Shown in pieces: positions 53,790-64,000 of a stretch of DNA of 64,000 nt. Numbering within the stretch: position 1 is the stretch's first letter; the number at the start of each line of letters is the position of its first letter. Both the position numbers and the translations under genes were made by a program. The notes beneath the pieces were generated by a model. It ran no database searches. It was not told the origin of the DNA and was given only the letters and a program-made list of their open reading frames with translations. The stretch comes from Hydrangea macrophylla. Lineage: Eukaryota; Streptophyta; Magnoliopsida; Cornales; Hydrangeaceae. The DNA lies in the NCBI GenBank assembly GCA_033977485.1, contig CM066989.1, positions 32,403,095-32,467,094 of the forward strand, written 5' to 3'.

Positions 53790-56700
53790 TATACCACACA
53801 GTTCGAGAGGCTGTCACGGTTTGCCCCGCACATGGTCGATACTGAAGAGAAGAAGATCCGGAAATATAACCAAGGGTTGATACCGCAGATTCGTCGCCTG
53901 ACTCTCGGCCACCTAGACAAGTCGTTTGAAGGACTAGTCGGCCTGGCTACCGATCTGGAAGAAGATGCTCGAGTAAACCGTAAACAATTTGAATTCCGAC
54001 CGCCTCAGAGGGGTAATTTTGGGAATAGACCACCAATGAATCGTACCCAAGAGCAGAAGAGGAATTTCGATGGGAGCAAGAAGGCACAAGCTATTACCTA
54101 CCCGACTCAACCCCGAGTAGGAGAAGGAAGTAGTGGTGTAAAGTGCTTCAACTGTGGCAACCCTGGACATTTGGCTCGGGACTGCAAGGCACCAAGGCGT
54201 GCTGCTCAGCCAGGAATAGTCTGCTTCAACTGTGGTGAACCAGGTCACATCAGCAGGTTCTGCACTGCTCCTAAGCAAGCGACTTATGGACAACAGGGTC
54301 AGACCCGCTTGAATGCTGTTATTCCTGATGCCGCTGGATATGATGGAACTGTATATGAAGAAGGAAATCATGGAGAAGCTCAACCTAATCAGCAAGCAGT
54401 GGAAGGTACATTGACTCTATTTAACTCCCATGTTAGAGTATTATTTGATACGGGTGCTGCTCTTTCATTCATATCTGTTAATACAATTCGGAGATTGGGT
54501 ATCTTACCTCATCGCTTAGAGAAAGCTTTGAAGGCTACATCACCATTAGGAGCTGCGGTCAGATTAGGACTCGTGTGCAAGGATTGTCCTCTACGGATTG
54601 GAGACCGTGAAATCCCTGCAAGGTTGATCGTCCTATCGATGAAGGAGTTCGACATAATCCTAGGAATGGATTGGCTCTCTCAGAATCAAGTGAAGTTGGA
54701 TTGTGGGAGGAAGAGAATTACATTCTCCGACAATGAGAATCAACCCTTTGATTTTCAATGTAACCCTTCGGGAGATATGTTCCTCACAAGATGTTTAGCC
54801 AACATCGAAGTCGTCAGTACAGAGGTGACAGCTTCATCTATACCTGTAGTCAAGAACTTCGAAGAAGTATTTCAAGACATTTCTGGATTACCGCCCGAGA
54901 GAAGTATAGAGTTCTGTATTGAGCTTATACCGGGTACCGTACCGATCACCAAGGTTCCCTACAGAATGGCCCCCACAGAACTATTGGAATTAAAGGGACA
55001 AGTACAAGAGCTCGAGGACCTAGGTTTTGTACGTCCAAGTACATCGCCTTGGGGAGCACCGGTGTTATTCGTAAAGAAGAAGGACGGGACGCTCAGGCTG
55101 TGTATCGACTACAGAGAATTGAATCGAGTGACGATCAAGAACAAGTATCCTTTGCCTCGGATCGACGATTTATTTGATCAACTACAAGGAGCTACGATAT
55201 TTTCCAAGATAGACCTTAGGTCGGGATATCATCAGTTGAGGGTACGGAAAGAAGACATACCTAAGACTGCTTTCAGAACCCGATATGGTCATTATGAATT
55301 TCTGGTGATGCCGTTTGGAATGACGAACGCTCCGGCAGTGTTTATGGATTTAATGAACAGAGTGTTCAAGCCTTATTTAGATCAGTTTGTCATCGTCTTT
55401 ATTGATGATATTTTGATCTATTCTAAGTCAGGAGAAGAACACGAGCAACATCTACGTATTGTGATGCAGACGCTCAAGGACCACCACTTGTATGCCAAGT
55501 TCAGTAAGTGTGAGTTCTGGTTGCAAGAAGTGAAATTTTTGGGACACAAGGTGTCATCTCAAGGAATTTCTGTGGATTCGTCCAAGACCGATGCTGTATC
55601 CAACTGGGTTAGGCCAAGCAACCCTACAGAAGTTCGGAGTTTTCTTGGACTCGCAGGCTATTACAGAAGATTTGTTGAAGGATTTTCTAAGATAGCTGCA
55701 CCTTTGACTGGGTTGACGAAGAAGAATTTGAAGTTCGAGTGGACAGAGAAGCATGAGCGAGCTTTTCTAGAGTTGAAAGAGAGACTCACTACCGCACCAG
55801 TACTAGCAATACCCAAGCCTGATGAGAAGTTCACTATCTTTAGTGATGCGTCATATCAAGGCCTAGGGTGTGTACTTATGCAAGATGGTAGAGTTATAGC
55901 CTATGGATCTAGACAGCTGAAGCCGAATGAGTTGAATTATCCCATTCATGATTTGGAGTTGGCAGCAGTGGTATTCGCACTCAAGATTTGGAGACACTAC
56001 CTCTACGGTGAGAAGTTTGATTTGTTCTCCGATCACAAGAGTTTGAAATATTTGTTCACACAGAAAGAGTTGAACATGAGGCAACGCAGATGGATGGAGT
56101 TAATCAAAGATTACGACTTCACGTTGGAATACCACCCTGGTAAAGCTAATGTGGTCGCTGATGCTTTGAGTAGGCAGACTCGGGAGACGATCGCCTCCTT
56201 AATGGTTAGAGAGTGGCGAGCTTTGGAGACGTTGGCGGAGTTCGATGTACAGAGTGCTGAAAGAGGAGAAGGACAACTTTTTGGATGTCTTATCCTACAG
56301 CCTGTTCTTATCGACCGCGTTATTGAAGCTCAGAAAGAAGATGAGAAGTTTCAGACATGGTTTGTAAAAATGTCAGAAAAAGACCCGACCGAATGGAAGG
56401 TGGGGAGTGACGGAGGGTATCGATGCAGAGACAGATTATGTGTACCAGATTGTGGGAATTTGAGAAAAGATATTCTGGCAGAAGCACATAAGTCAAGATA
56501 TACAATTCACCCAGGAGGAACAAAGATGTACAAGGATTTGAAGAGAAACTTCTGGTGGGAAGGTATGAAGAAGGATGTGGCCGAATTTGTATCCAAGTGT
56601 TTGACATGTCAGCAAGTCAAAGCCGAGCATCAGAGACCGTCAGGACTGTTGCAACCATTACCTATTCCTGGTTGGAAGTGGGAGCACATAACCATGGATT

Positions 56701-57740
56701 TTGTAGTGGGATTGCCTCGATCTCAACAGAACCATGATGCTATTTGGGTAATTGTGGATCGACTGACGAAATCAGCCCATTTCATTGCTTATAGTATGAC
56801 ATACCCGGTGGAGAGGATGAGCCGGATGTACATACAACAAGTTGTGCGACTTCATGGTGCACCTGTGTCAATTGTGTCAGATCGTGACGCGCGTTTTACC
56901 TCTGGATTTTGGGAAAGTCTGCAAGAAACTATGGGAACCTCGCTCAAGATGAGTACTGCTTTTCACCCTCAGACAGATGGACAAACTGAGCGTGTGAATC
57001 AGATCATGGAGGATATGCTTAGGGCTTGTGTGATCGATTTTGAAGAATCTTGGGAGACACACTTGCCTTTGGTTGAATTTGCCTATAACAATAGTTATCA
57101 CGCGAGTATCGGTATGGCTCCGTTCGAAGCACTGTACGGACGACCATGTCGTTCTCCATTGTGTTGGGCAGAAGTTGGAGACACGGAATTGTTGGGACCA
57201 GATCTGGTTAGAGAAACCAACGAAAAGATTTCCTTGGTCAAGGAAAGGATGAGAACCGCTCAAAGTCGGTATAAGAGTTATGCCGATCGACGTCGGAAAG
57301 ATTTGGAATTTAGTGTTGGAGATCACGTACTTCTTAAGGTTTCACCGACCCGAGGAGTGGTACGTTTTGGTCTCAAGAGAGGGAAGTTGGCCCCGCGTTT
57401 CATTGGACCGTTCGAGATTTTAGAACGTGTCGGGAAAGTGGCTTATAAACTAGCACTGCCACCAAAGATGTCTGGGGTTCACAACGTGTTTCACGTTAGT
57501 ATGTTAAGGAAATGCATACGAGATCCCTCGCACGTGGTTAGTTATGACGACATTGAGATGAGTCATAACGTTTCTTACAAGGAGAGACCTGTGAAGATTC
57601 TGGATCAGAGTATCAAGAAGTTAAGGAATAAGGATATCCCGTTGGTAAAGGTTCAGTGGAATCACCATGATGAGAATGAAGCCTCGTGGGAAGTAGAAGC
57701 TGATATGAGGAAGAAGTACCCGGAGTTGTTTCAGGACTAG
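53790..57740 (+). CDS. gypsy-3 gag C-terminal part and pol polyprotein
   Basis: It is open from the TAG to 57740; the first ATG is at 53832, giving 1302 codons. Order: two CCHC knuckles ([14 protein letters not shown] at 54144, [14 protein letters not shown] at 54222), protease ([10 protein letters not shown], catalytic Asp codon 54447), RT ([10 protein letters not shown] at 55398), RNase H ([10 protein letters not shown], Asp codon 55845), integrase (HPGGTKMY and CLTCQQVK zinc region; MDF Asp 56697, SDRD Asp 56880, Glu 35 residues on in DGQTERVNQ), a [10 protein letters not shown] box, and a C-terminal chromodomain ([20 protein letters not shown]). All catalytic residues are present. It would act in virus-like particles and the nucleus. 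The upstream TAG should prevent expression from the normal start unless bypassed. Confidence 0.9.
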   Translation, partial: YTTQFERLSRFAPHMVDTEEKKIRKYNQGLIPQIRRLTLGHLDKSFEGLVGLATDLEEDARVNRKQFEFRPPQRGNFGNRPPMNRTQEQKRNFDGSKKAQAITYPTQPRVGEGSSGVKCFNCGNPGHLARDCKAPRRAAQPGIVCFNCGEPGHISRFCTAPKQATYGQQGQTRLNAVIPDAAGYDGTVYEEGNHGEAQPNQQAVEGTLTLFNSHVRVLFDTGAALSFISVNTIRRLGILPHRLEKALKATSPLGAAVRLGLVCKDCPLRIGDREIPARLIVLSMKEFDIILGMDWLSQNQVKLDCGRKRITFSDNENQPFDFQCNPSGDMFLTRCLANIEVVSTEVTASSIPVVKNFEEVFQDISGLPPERSIEFCIELIPGTVPITKVPYRMAPTELLELKGQVQELEDLGFVRPSTSPWGAPVLFVKKKDGTLRLCIDYRELNRVTIKNKYPLPRIDDLFDQLQGATIFSKIDLRSGYHQLRVRKEDIPKTAFRTRYGHYEFLVMPFGMTNAPAVFMDLMNRVFKPYLDQFVIVFIDDILIYSKSGEEHEQHLRIVMQTLKDHHLYAKFSKCEFWLQEVKFLGHKVSSQGISVDSSKTDAVSNWVRPSNPTEVRSFLGLAGYYRRFVEGFSKIAAPLTGLTKKNLKFEWTEKHERAFLELKERLTTAPVLAIPKPDEKFTIFSDASYQGLGCVLMQDGRVIAYGSRQLKPNELNYPIHDLELAAVVFALKIWRHYLYGEKFDLFSDHKSLKYLFTQKELNMRQRRWMELIKDYDFTLEYHPGKANVVADALSRQTRETIASLMVREWRALETLAEFDVQSAERGEGQLFGCLILQPVLIDRVIEAQKEDEKFQTWFVKMSEKDPTEWKVGSDGGYRCRDRLCVPDCGNLRKDILAEAHKSRYTIHPGGTKMYKDLKRNFWWEGMKKDVAEFVSKCLTCQQVKAEHQRPSGLLQPLPIPGWKWEHITMDFVVGLPRSQQNHDAIWVIVDRLTKSAHFIAYSMTYPVERMSRMYIQQVVRLHGAPVSIVSDRDARFTSGFWESLQETMGTSLKMSTAFHPQTDGQTERVNQIMEDMLRACVIDFEESWETHLPLVEFAYNNSYHASIGMAPFEALYGRPCRSPLCWAEVGDTELLGPDLVRETNEKISLVKERMRTAQSRYKSYADRRRKDLEFSVGDHVLLKVSPTRGVVRFGLKRGKLAPRFIGPFEILERVGKVAYKLALPPKMSGVHNVFHVSMLRKCIRDPSHVVSYDDIEMSHNVSYKERPVKILDQSIKKLRNKDIPLVKVQWNHHDENEASWEVEADMRKKYPELFQD

Positions 57741-57772
57741 TTAGTCTTGATTTCGGGGACGAAATCCTGTTT

Positions 57773-57785
57773 AAGGGAGGAAGGG
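57773..57785 (+). other. gypsy-3 polypurine tract
   Basis: AAGGGAGGAAGGG immediately precedes the 3' LTR start. It primes plus-strand synthesis in this class. Confidence 0.85.
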
Positions 57786-60700
57786 TGTAATAACCTACAT
57801 TTTCATTGCATTTTTATATTTAAATTCAAAATTGTATTATCTGTGAGGTCACGTTTTATAACCTTATGGTCTATTTTATTGTGCATTAAAATTCTTTTGG
57901 GGACAAACTGCAATTTATAAATTTAGTAACACCTGTGTTAAATTTCAAATCTGTATTTCAAAACGGTAGAATTATTTCTTTTAAACTCAAACTGTATTTT
58001 TATAAAACCAGAAAACTATTTCTAACGTTAAAATGAATTTTCTGTATTTTGTGATGAACACCGTGTCACAAAAAATACCAGCTTGGGAATTTTCAGAGCA
58101 GTAAAATTTTTACCTGTGTGGGTATCATTGCGTGAGCTCAACACACACGTATATCTCTTGAACAACTTGGAATCCACTGAAAATGTTAGTGCAGTGTGTG
58201 CGTGTGTTTAATGAGTGGAGATTTTAGTGGGTGAGTGGAGTGTGCATTAGTTGGAAAGTTTGTGAGTGGAGCTTTATGAAATGCAGTGTATATCTACATC
58301 ATTCTGCACATTCCTACTAATTAATGGAAAAGTAATCTTTTGATTGTGCTTTGTTTGGCAATGAGTACCTTGCATTTGTAATTGTTAAGTCTATAGCTTA
58401 ATTGCCAAACACCCACAAATTGACCCCTATATACTTGGCCCTTGGACCATCCGAGAGTGGTATAACTCCACACTACATATATTACCTACACTTATATGAT
58501 GGAGATTTAGTGGGTATCTACACATTATGCACAATCCTATTAATCTACTAATAGTTTAGAAATTAGTGGTTAATTATTAGATTTGTTAAACCAAAGTGGG
58601 TTATAAAGAAATCCTAAGAAATTCTTGGGCCCCAAGATCCTATAATTGCTGAGTTTATATATACACACTTACAACACTCTCATACACACACTCTACACAT
58701 TCTACAAACTGAAATAGAGAGAATTTTCAGAGAGAAAAGAGAAAGTTTGAGAGTTCAATTTGCTGAAAATTTCTAGAGAGAAGAGCTCCTCAATTTCCAT
58801 AGCCAAGCTTGTATTGGATTTCTTGATTTGGTTATCTTTCTCAACAAATCTCTTTGCACTTAATCACAGTGAGTATTACTAACTCACTCAAAATGTAACT
58901 CATTCCTTATTTACTGATTTGGGTAGTTAATTTTAATAGTAGCAGAATTTTGTTTTCAGATTTCTGTTAGGGAAACGAAGGAAATTTAAGATTCTGCCCG
59001 CGCTGTCCCAAGAAAAACTCGATTCTGCACACTTTTTGTCCAATGCAATTTTCTCAGATTCTGCACCGTTTGGGCAGAAAATGAGGATTACAGTAGCAGA
59101 GAAAGTATATTAGAAATTAAATCTAATATTTTCTCTTTTAATTTTAACAGTAGCAGAATTTTGTTTTCAGATTTTTGTTAGGAAAACGAAGGAAATTTAA
59201 GATTCTGCCCGCGATGTCCCAAACAAAACTCGATTCTACACACTTTTCGTCTAATGCAATTTTCTCAGATTCTGCACCGTTTGGGCAGAAAATGAGGATT
59301 ACAGTAGCAGTTTTTTTTTGTAAAACGAAAAAAAAATAAAAAAAACTGTTTTCCAAAATATGATTTCTGTTTTTTTTTTTTTTCAGAAACGAATCTGTTT
59401 TTGTTTTGTAAAATATATATAGAATCTGTTTTAAGATTGTTAAAAAAAAATAAAAAAAAAATTTACATTGATTACAACTAATTAATAAGACGAAGCTACT
59501 GCACAAACTCGCGCCACCATCGCGCGAGCGGCCCGCGCGCGCGATTTCTGGCAGTTTCTAGTTTTGCTTGTTTTGTGGTCAGGGACTGTTTGTGATGAAA
59601 TTTAAAGTACTATTAAGGTTCTGTTTGGGAATTTATTAATACAGAATGCTATTAGTTATGTTTAAAATGATTAAGGCAATGAATTACGAATTTTCAATCA
59701 CCGTACGCGCGTTAATTCTATAATTCTGTGAATTCCTTTATGTTTAAAGTTTGATGACATTCATATGGAGTCTGTTGTGCATGCATGTGGGTGTCAGTCA
59801 GTGTGGAAAGAGTAATGGTCAGTGTGAAAAGAGTATGAGATTGAGATTGAGATTGAGATTTACAGTTGTGGTTGTGGTTATGATTGAGGTTACGGCGAGG
59901 GTATCTTTGAAATGCGAAGGTGGCAAATATGGACACTCCCTGACGCCCATGGAAGCGTTAAAGTGTGTGACGCCGAACTTGGACACTCCCTGGCACCCGT
60001 GGTAGTGCTAAAGTGTGGCCTACGGACACTCCCTGATACTCGAGTCTGGATACTGTGTGAGGGGTTGCCCCGGTATTTGCATGGCGGTTAGGGTATTCAA
60101 AGTGTGAGGCAATGGACACTCCCTGGTACCCCGGACCAAAGTGTGAGGCAAACTGGACACTCCCTGGCGCCCCGTTGCTAAAGTGTGGCTATCTTAGTGT
60201 TTCAAAGATACCAGGAGTAGGATAGTGGGTTGTTGGGTTTTGTCGAGAGAAAAGAGTCGGTTAGATGAAATGGTGCATCGTTCTCATATACGGTCACATA
60301 TGTGTGAATTTATCTTTTAAATAATGTTGTGGTTGTTTTCTAAACAAGCTCTTTATCTTAAATATAAACTTGTGGTTTTTAAATGGAAATGGGAAAAAGG
60401 TAAATGAGTATGTTTTACATTCAGAGTTATGTTTTTAATACTCACCAGCTTCTTGAAGCTGACGGCGTTGATGCGTCCTGGACATTCGTGTTCAGGCTTT
60501 GCAGGTTATAATCAGGATGAACCTTATGACTATGCTAATTGAGATCAACTGCTGAGAAGAGAATTTACTTTTATATGCTTTATGTTTATGTGCTTTAAGA
60601 TATGATTTGGTTTTGTAATAAGGATGACTGTAATAGACTTTAAGTTATTGTTTTATTTCAAGGCGGTCTGTGCCTTAGTTAACCCCGTACCATAGGATGT

Positions 60701-60865
60701 AATAAGTTAGAAAAAAATTTATAAGCCCTGATTGCCCTACTCTGATTAATAGTTTTATGTTGTTCGACGTTTTGGGACGGAATCGATCCTTCAAACTGTC
60801 GCGACCTACGGGTCCATAAAGGAAATTAAACGCTTTCCATATTTATGCTACGTCGGGGCGTGACA
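57786..60865 (+). repeat. gypsy-3 3' LTR (3080 bp)
   Basis: Nearly identical to 49869-52952, including the 211-bp duplication and the GGACACTCCC block. Differences seen are single bases and poly-T/poly-A lengths. Confidence 0.93.
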
Positions 60866-60870
60866 GGTCA

Positions 60871-61332
60871 ATAGCTCGGGCGTTCGCTCCAGATTAGCCC
60901 TACATGGGCTCGCCTCTAGGAGACACGGTTGCTTGTCCAGCAGGCAACCGGTCAGTTACCTATCCCTGCTAGAAAACTAAATGGAAGGAATAAACAGTTT
61001 CCTAAACCACTTAAGAAACTCTCCTAAATTTATTTAAATCTTTTGTAATTGTGGATATCGGCATTTGGGCCCACTTTTTAATTTTTTTAAAATAATTTCT
61101 TTCAAATTCAAATATAAAGAGTCGCCACTTAATTTTTAAAAGGAAAAATTAAGAAACCATTTAAAAGCAAACTAATCTTTTGCGAAACCAAAGATAAACT
61201 GGGTCCGGGGATTATGGAATGAAAGGGGAAGGAGCCCGGCGGACTAAAACACCCCCTTTCATCCTATCTCGTGATAGATCTCTACTCAACATCCTTTTTA
61301 ATCGAATTATTAATCTAAGCATGCCCTCAACT
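60871..61332 (-). repeat. Fragment of a Tat/Ogre-like LTR, minus strand (probable)
   Basis: Read on the minus strand it has GGGGGTGTTTTAGTC, then AAAATTAAGTGGCGACTC. These match the style and order of GTGGGTGTTTTAGTCGTG (about 6906) and CAAGTGGCAACTC (about 7044) in the solo LTR at 3912-7179. It was contiguous with 49531-49868 before gypsy-3 inserted. No coding sequence. Confidence 0.5.
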
Positions 61333-62969
61333 TGTCACGCCCCGACGTAGCATAAATATGGAAAGCGTTTAATTTCCTTTATGGACCCGTAGGTCGCGAC
61401 AGTTTGAAGGATCGATTCCGTCCCAAAACGTCGAACAACATAAAACTATTAATCAGAGTAGGGCAATCAGGGCTTATAAATTTTTTTCTAACTTATTACA
61501 TCCTATGGTACGGGGTTAACTAAGGCACATACCGCCTTGAAATAAAACAATAACTTAAAGTCTATTACAGTCATCCTTATTACAAAACCAAATCATATCT
61601 TAAAGCACATAAACATAAAGCATATAAAAGTAAATTCTCTTCTCAGCAGTTGATCTCAATTAGCATAGTCATAAGGTTCATCCTGATTATAACCTGCAAA
61701 GCCTGAACACGAATGTCCAGGATGCATCAACGCCGTCAGCTTCAAGAAGCTGGTGAGTATTAAAAACATAACTCTGAATGTAAAACATACTCATTTACCT
61801 TTTTCCCATTTCCATTTAAAAACCACAAGTTTATATTTAAGATAAAGAGCTCGTTTAGAAAACAATCACAACATTATTTAAAAGATAAATTCACACATAT
61901 GTGACCGTGTATGAGAACGATGCACCATCTCATCTAACCGACTCTTTTCTCTCGACAAAACCCAACAACCCACTATCCTACTCCTGGTATCTTTGAAATA
62001 CTAAGATAGCCACACTTTAGCAACGGGGCGCCAGGGAGTGTCCAGTTTGCCTCACACTTTGGTCCGGGGTACCAGGGAGTGTCCATTGCCTCACACTTTG
62101 AATACCCTAATCGCCATGCAAATACCGGGGCAACCCCTCACACAGTATCCAGACTCGAGTATCAGGGAGTGTCCGTAGGCCACACTTTAGCACTACCACG
62201 GGTGCCAGGGAGTGTCCAAGTTCGGCGTCACACACTTTAACGCTTCCATGGGCGTCAGGGAGTGTCCATATTTGCCACCTTCGCATTTCAAAGATACCCT
62301 CGCCGTAACCTCAACCATAACCACAACCACAACTGTAAATCTCAATCTCAATCTCAATCTCATACTCTTTTCACACTGACCATTACTCTTTCCACACTGA
62401 CTGACACCCACATGCATGCACGACAGACTCCATATGAATGTCATCAAACTTTAAACATAAAGGAATTCACAGAATTATAGAAATAACGCGCGTACGGGGA
62501 TTGAAAATTCGTAATTCATTGCCTTAATCATTTTAAACATAACTAATAGCATTCTGTATTAATAAATTCCCAAACAGAACCTTAACAGTACTTTAAATTT
62601 CATCCCAAACAGTCCCTGACCACAAAACAAGCAAAACTAGAAACTGCCGGAAATCGCGCACGCGGGCCGCTCGCGCGAGTCGCTCGCGCGGTGGTGGCGC
62701 GAGTTTGTGCAGTAGTTTCGTCTTATTAATTAGTTGTAATCAATGTATTTATTTATTTATTTATTTTTTTTTTTACAATCTTAAAACAGATTCTATATAT
62801 ATTTTACAAAACAAAAACAGATTCGTTTCTGGAAAAACAGTAATCATATTTTGGAAAACAGTTTTTTTTTTTTTTTTTTTAACAATCTTAAAACAGATTC
62901 TATATATATTTTACAAAACAAAAACAGATTCGTTTCTGGAAAAAAAACGGTAATCATATTTTGGAAAAC

Positions 62970-63009
<40 letters not shown>

Positions 63010-64000
63010 CGTTTTACAAAAAAAAACTGCTACTGTAATTCTCGTTTTCTGCCCAAACGGTGCAGAATCTGAGAAAATTGCATTAGACGAAAAGTGTGCA
63101 GAATCGAGTTTTGCTTGAGATATCGTGGGCAGAATCTTAAATTTCCTTCGTTTTCCTAACAAAAATCTGAAAACAAAATTCTGCTACTGTTAAAATTAAA
63201 AGAGAAAATATTAGATTTAATTTCTAATATACTTTCTCTGCTACTGTAATCCTCATTTTCTGCCCAAACGGTGCAGAATCTGAGAAAATTGCATTAGACG
63301 AAAAGTGTGCAGAATCGAGTTTTGCTTGGGACAGCGCGGGCAGAATCTTAAATTTCCTTCGTTTTCCTAACAAAAATCTGAAAACAAAATTCTGCTACTG
63401 TTAAAATTAACTACCTAAATCAGTAAATAAGGAATGAGTTGCATTTTGAGTGAGTTAGTAATACTCACTGTGATTAAGTGCAAAGAGATTTGTTGAGAAA
63501 GATAACCAAATCAAGAAACCCAATACAAGCTTGGCTATGGAAATTGAGGAGCTCTTCTCTCTAGAAATTTTCAGCAAATTGAACTCTCAAACTTTCTCTT
63601 TTTTTTTCTCTGAAAATTCTCTCTATTTCAGTTTGTAGAATGTGTAGAGTGTGTGTATGAGAGTGTTGTAAGTGTGTATATATAAACTCAGCAATTATAG
63701 GATCTTGGGACCCAAGAATTTCTTAGGATTTCTTAATAACCCACTTTGGTTTAACAAATCTAATAATTAACCACTAATTTCTAAACTATTAGTAGATTAA
63801 TAGGATTGTGCATAATGTGTAGATATCCACTAAATCTCCATCATATAAGTGTAGGTAATATATGTAGTGTGGAGTTATACCACTCTCGGATGATCCAAGG
63901 GCCAAGTATATAGGGGTCAATTTGTGGGTGTTTGGCAATTAAGCTATAGACTTAACAATTACACATGCAAGGTACTCATTGCCAAACAAAGCACAATCAC
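61333..64000 (-). repeat. Inverted gypsy-3-family LTR, runs off the window
   Basis: It starts TGTCACGCCCCGACG at 61333, the complement of the LTR end, and follows the gypsy-3 LTR in reverse to the window end, where about 410 bp of its 5' part are still missing. It carries a private duplication of about 107 bp (ACAATCTTAAAACAGATTC at 62775 and 62882) and a long poly-T at about 62972-63009. Whether it is a solo LTR or one end of a second element cannot be told from this window. Confidence 0.92.

Larger units (their letters stand above)
49864..60870 (+). mobile_element. Complete Ty3/gypsy chromovirus gypsy-3 (49869-60865), TSD GGTCA
   Basis: Two near-identical LTRs of about 3.08 kb, a tRNA-iMet-type primer site, a gag-pol region in one frame, a polypurine tract, and the 5-bp duplication GGTCA (49864-49868 and 60866-60870) make a structurally complete element of 10997 bp. 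The C-terminal chromodomain and long LTRs suggest the Tekay/Del chromovirus lineage, which is inference. By eye I count about 20-25 substitutions between the LTRs plus homopolymer length changes, under 1 percent, so insertion is recent. One in-frame TAG in gag is the only coding defect I see. Confidence 0.93.

Noticed and set aside
53780..53800. Programmed stop readthrough between gag and pol
   Set aside because: The stop is inside the gag core, not at a gag/pol border, and the next codons do not match the best-known plant readthrough context. A simple nonsense mutation is likelier.

Overview
This is eukaryotic, flowering-plant nuclear DNA, most likely from a eudicot. The evidence is AT-rich intergenic sequence, several superfamilies of plant retrotransposons, plant-type MITEs, and two recognisable plant host genes in a small island at about 42.0-46.9 kb. 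I cannot name the species. I see no tRNA, rRNA, CRISPR or prokaryotic operon. Most of the window is transposon, much of it nested, and the insertion order can be read from target-site duplications (TSDs).

Left block (1-20783): a decayed Ty1/copia element (copia-1) runs in from the left edge and ends in an LTR (3311-20783). That LTR is split by a CACTA-type DNA transposon (3535-19457, TSD ATA). The CACTA in turn holds a 3.27-kb Tat/Ogre-like solo LTR (3912-7179, TSD GCAGC) and a dead Ty3/gypsy chromovirus (gypsy-1, 8954-15879, TSD GTTTA). The remaining CACTA interior has microsatellites and exon-like scraps but no transposase that I recognise.

Middle block (20784-41800): a possible first exon next to the copia-1 LTR end; a foldback MITE; an unassigned coding remnant at 23.8 kb; a Harbinger/Tourist-like element with a purine-rich interior; copia-2 (26679-30128), in which gag is missing; an LTR piece of the gypsy-3 family joined exactly to a truncated gypsy-2 (30713-34969); two related Helitron 3' ends; a composite foldback element; a hAT-like element with a nested 181-bp MULE-MITE; a long hairpin built from 21-nt units; and a Stowaway MITE.

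Host-gene island: a two-exon BAP31-like ER membrane protein gene (42540-43979, +) with signs of decay lies tail-to-tail with an intact intronless PPR gene (45059-46855, -), which resembles the E-class protein encoded by Arabidopsis At3g25060.

Right block (47193-64000): a hAT-like element carrying a 105-bp minisatellite and a second 181-bp MULE-MITE; a foldback MITE; a candidate Helitron 5' end; and a young, structurally complete Ty3/gypsy chromovirus (gypsy-3, 49869-60865, TSD GGTCA, about 3.08-kb LTRs, tRNA-iMet primer site). Gypsy-3 has a single in-frame TAG in gag. A second LTR of the same family lies in inverted orientation from 61333 to the window end, so the right LTR of gypsy-3 and this copy form a large inverted repeat.

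I found no new multi-gene system. The most unusual signals are arrays of short TCGA-centred palindromes inside two unrelated LTR families, the 21-nt-unit hairpin, the non-canonical TA...CA LTR ends of one gypsy family, and the readable nesting history.
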